Origin: CBDCWA01 sp046048295
Lineage (GTDB): Bacteria; Pseudomonadota; Alphaproteobacteria; Rhizobiales; Hyphomicrobiaceae
Assembly: GCA_046048295.1 (NCBI GenBank)
Contig: JBJOGJ010000212.1
Span: 1-6,861 of the forward strand
DNA: 6,861 bases
Direction of reading: 5' to 3'
Part shown: piece by piece, positions 4,932-6,861 of the stretch
Layout: each line of letters begins with the position of its first letter
How positions within the stretch are numbered: position 1 is the first letter of the stretch
Position numbers and translations under genes: made by a program
Notes under the pieces: model-generated
Told to the model about the DNA's origin: nothing
The model's database searches: none
Seen by the model: the letters and a program-made list of their open reading frames with translations, nothing else

Positions 4932-6704
4932 CTAGCCGCCCCTGGCGACGCCTTCCCGCCGTGGATCTGCGCCACCTTCGAGCCAGCCCCGTCGCCGCGT
5001 CACGATGTGCGTGCCCGAAATCGGCCAGCGGAAACGGACCTTATGGCCATAGGGCTTCACCTTGAGCGCCTGCCAGACGGTATCCGATGCGAACTCGATC
5101 TCGAAGTCCCGCCCGCGGCTGCCGAAATTAATGAGGTTTGCAGCCTCCTGCGCATCCATGTTCCAGTCGATCAAGGCAACCAGCGCCTTGACGACATAGT
5201 AGATGATCGAGGGGCCGCCCACTGAGCCTACCGCGGCCTCGAACTCGCCTCCAGCGCCAAACACCAGGGTCGGCGACATCGACGATCGGGGGCGCTTGCC
5301 CGCTTCCACCCGGTTGGCTATCGGCCTGCCGGACTTGTCGACCGGTCGAAAGGAGAAGTCGGTCAACTCATTGTTCAAAAGAAATCCGGCTGCCCAGACC
5401 CTGCTGCCGAAACCTGCCTCGATGGTAGAGGTCATTGCGAGTGCATTGCCGAAACCATCAACGATCGAGAAGTGGGTGGTCCCGGCCGCCTCGACCGTAG
5501 CATCCGCCCCGAAGGCCTTCGTCGCCAGCCCCGGCGGGATACCCGGCCGTGGCCGCGGCATCGCCAACTTCGGATTGATCAGTCGCCGTCGCTGCGCCAG
5601 ATATGCTGGGTCGAGCAGCCCTTGCGGGACAGCGACATAATCGGGGTCCGCCATGTACTGGTTCCGGTCAGCGTAGGCGAGTTTCTCCGCTTCGGCGATC
5701 AAATGCATCGCCTTCCCTCGCATGGCCTGCGCCCGCCCGCTGCCAATTTCCAGGGGTTCGATGAGCTTCAAGGTCATCGCGACGGTCAGTCCCCCCGACG
5801 ATGGCGGACCCATGCCGCAGAGGCGCCGGCCGCGATAGGGAAAGCAGACGGGCGGACGTTCGATCACCTTGTAGCGCCCGAGATCCTCGAGGGTCATATC
5901 GCCGGCATGGTTGGGCGCCGACCGCACCGACTTCACAATCTCCTCTGCAATGGGACCGCTGTAGATCGCCTCGGCTCCACGCTGTTGCAGCGCACGTAGG
6001 GTACCGGCGTATTCCGGGTTTTTCAGAAGGTGCCCGATGGGATGCGGAGACCCGCCTTCCGTAAAGAAATACGACCGAGCCCTTGGCGAGAAGGCATCGG
6101 CTCCCCACAACCGCAACATGGTGTGCAGCCTGAATGTGATCATGAAGCCGTCAGTTGCAATTACGAGCGCCGGCTCGAACAGCCGTGGCCATGGCAACTT
6201 CCCATGCTTCTTGTGGAGTTCCTCGAGCAGACGCGGCGTGCCGGGCACACCAATACTGAGACCTGAGAAGACCGCCTCATCGAAAGGCATTGGCCGGCCG
6301 CCCCTCATGAACCGTTCGGGCCTGGCTGCCGTCGGTGCGGTCTCGCGACCGTCATAGGTGAGGACTTCGTCACGGGTCTTGTCGAAATAGACAGCAAACG
6401 CGCCACCACCGAGGCCGGAGGATTGCGGCTCGACCAGCCCGAGTACGAGCTGCACCGCGATGGCTGCATCGATTGCGTTGCCGCCAGCCTTCAGAATGTC
6501 TACGCCCGCCTGCGTCGCAAGCGGATGGGCCGCCGACACCATGAAAGACTTGGCTCGCGCCAACTGCTTCGCCTGGCGCTCGCTCGCACTTTCTGGAGTT
6601 AGGTTCTGCCCGACTGCATATTCAGTCCCGAACTGTGCGAGCACAAGCAAGCACATCGCGAGAACGCGCAGCGATACCAGTATGGCTATTGGGTTACGGT
6701 CCAT
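4932..6704 (-). CDS. ggt: Gamma-glutamyltransferase (glutathione hydrolase) proenzyme
   Basis: A self-cleaving N-terminal nucleophile hydrolase that removes the gamma-glutamyl group from glutathione and related peptides and gives it to water or to amino acids. The precursor has 590 residues. The N-terminus has basic residues R3 and R13 and a hydrophobic stretch (about 5-23), indicating a signal peptide; cleavage may fall after A23 or near G32, placing the enzyme in the periplasm. The large subunit shows SGLGGGAFAVYF (96-107) and YDGRETAP (117-124), where R120 fits the arginine holding the glutamyl carboxylate. Autocleavage is expected before T409 in GTTHFSIVD, leaving a 182-residue small subunit. 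That subunit has NNELTDFSF (444-452), RPRSSMSPT (471-479) and VGSVGGPS (492-499), then ends in THIVTRRRGWLEGGADPRREG. The segment TSTIEAGFGSR places E429 where the E. coli enzyme has an asparagine, pointing to the bacterial branch of uncertain substrate range. It heads the run and is 14 nt from thiO. Confidence 0.94.
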   Translation of the reverse strand: MDRNPIAILVSLRVLAMCLLVLAQFGTEYAVGQNLTPESASERQAKQLARAKSFMVSAAHPLATQAGVDILKAGGNAIDAAIAVQLVLGLVEPQSSGLGGGAFAVYFDKTRDEVLTYDGRETAPTAARPERFMRGGRPMPFDEAVFSGLSIGVPGTPRLLEELHKKHGKLPWPRLFEPALVIATDGFMITFRLHTMLRLWGADAFSPRARSYFFTEGGSPHPIGHLLKNPEYAGTLRALQQRGAEAIYSGPIAEEIVKSVRSAPNHAGDMTLEDLGRYKVIERPPVCFPYRGRRLCGMGPPSSGGLTVAMTLKLIEPLEIGSGRAQAMRGKAMHLIAEAEKLAYADRNQYMADPDYVAVPQGLLDPAYLAQRRRLINPKLAMPRPRPGIPPGLATKAFGADATVEAAGTTHFSIVDGFGNALAMTSTIEAGFGSRVWAAGFLLNNELTDFSFRPVDKSGRPIANRVEAGKRPRSSMSPTLVFGAGGEFEAAVGSVGGPSIIYYVVKALVALIDWNMDAQEAANLINFGSRGRDFEIEFASDTVWQALKVKPYGHKVRFRWPISGTHIVTRRRGWLEGGADPRREGVARGG

Positions 6705-6732
6705 GGACTCCCCGCTTCCGTGTGGAACCCAA

Positions 6733-6762
6733 CCTGTAGCCGCACTCGGTATTGGGACGCAA
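6733..6762 (-). promoter_or_regulatory. Weak candidate promoter for ggt
   Basis: In the 113-base gap ahead of ggt the minus strand reads TTGCGT (6762-6757), then 18 bases, then TACAGG (6738-6733). The match is poor, but it is the best placed pair I can find, and it lies between the candidate terminator of the upstream gene and the ggt start. A GGGGAG lies close to the ATG at 6704 as a fair ribosome binding site. I see no thi-box (TPP riboswitch) elements here. Confidence 0.2.
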
Positions 6763-6772
6763 CGCGCCCGGC

Positions 6773-6804
6773 AAAGGGGCCGGACTCCCCCAGAGAACCC
6801 GGCC
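6773..6804 (-). terminator. Candidate terminator hairpin of the upstream gene
   Basis: Thirteen bases after the stop codon of the partial gene the minus strand forms GGCCGG ... CCGGCC (6804-6799 with 6783-6778). An inner CTC/GAG pairing closes a small loop, and CCTTT follows. The stem is strong but the T run is only three long, so termination would be weak or partial. If it works, it separates ggt from the upstream gene. Confidence 0.35.
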
Positions 6805-6817
6805 GCGCTGCAGCTGA

Positions 6818-6861
6818 TTATTCCGACTTCTTTTTCTTCTTTGCGGCGAGGTCCGAAGTGG
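6818..6861 (-). CDS. C-terminal end of an unidentified protein (partial)
   Basis: The minus strand carries an open frame that enters from the right edge and ends TSDLAAKKKKKSE followed by TAA at 6820-6818. The run of five lysines just before the end is typical of disordered basic C-terminal tails found on nucleic-acid-binding proteins of rhizobia, but fourteen codons are too few to identify the protein. It has the same orientation as ggt and is separated from it by 113 bases. The call rests on the in-frame stop and the plausible tail composition; a chance open frame of this length cannot be excluded. Confidence 0.45.
   Translation of the reverse strand, partial: TSDLAAKKKKKSE

Noticed and set aside
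4587..5225. Plus-strand frame opposite thiO and the end of ggt
   Set aside because: It is Arg/Pro-rich shadow sequence; both minus-strand genes there have intact family motifs.
6640..6704. Lipoprotein signal in GGT using C18
   Set aside because: The residues before C18 are LAM, so the small residue required just before the cysteine is missing, and the cysteine sits inside the hydrophobic core.
41..6704. Cryptic defence or mobile-element system
   Set aside because: All the complete genes are recognisable housekeeping or metabolic families with intact motifs; no transposase, integrase, CRISPR repeat or toxin-antitoxin pair is seen.
6705..6817. TPP riboswitch in the ggt leader
   Set aside because: No CTGAGA or ACCTGAT-like elements are visible on the minus strand; the hairpin near 6778-6804 fits better as a weak terminator.

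Overview
The window reads as compact, high-GC chromosomal or large-replicon DNA from an alphaproteobacterium, most likely of the Hyphomicrobiales (rhizobial) group. This rests on the thiO-thiS-thiG-thiE gene order, a ThiE with the alphaproteobacterial style of motifs (YPILPDADW, GPVYETKLKVMKW), and a rhizobial-looking ferrochelatase N-terminus (VGVLLVNLGTPDATDYW). Genus cannot be set from sequence reading alone.

All seven complete genes lie on the minus strand, so transcription runs right to left. The order is: a partial upstream gene (only its lysine-rich C-terminus is present, from 6818); ggt, an exported gamma-glutamyltransferase (6704-4932); thiO (4917-3925); thiS (3802-3587); thiG (3578-2751); thiE (2754-2125); a CHAD-domain protein (2082-1162); and hemH (about 1090-41). 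Gaps are very short: 14 nt between ggt and thiO, 8 nt between thiS and thiG, a 4-nt ATGA overlap of thiG and thiE, 42 nt between thiE and the CHAD gene, and about 70 nt before hemH. The only larger internal gap is the 122 nt between thiO and thiS, which holds an AT-rich promoter-like box, a 20-nt-period direct repeat and a possible five-codon leader ORF.

The functional core is synthesis of the thiazole half of thiamine and its coupling to the pyrimidine half. ThiO oxidises glycine to the imine, ThiS carries sulfur as a C-terminal thiocarboxylate, ThiG condenses these with deoxyxylulose phosphate, and ThiE joins thiazole phosphate to the hydroxymethylpyrimidine diphosphate. Two things are notable. 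thiC, the usual first gene of the rhizobial thiCOSGE operon, is absent and its place is taken by ggt; and no TPP riboswitch could be found by eye in either the ggt leader or the thiO-thiS gap. GGT action on glutathione followed by a dipeptidase would release cysteine and glycine, the two amino acids used to build the thiazole, which gives a testable but unproven reason for the arrangement. A polyphosphate-type CHAD protein and the last enzyme of heme synthesis complete the strand-coherent run. I found no RNA genes, mobile elements or CRISPR arrays, and no convincing plus-strand gene.
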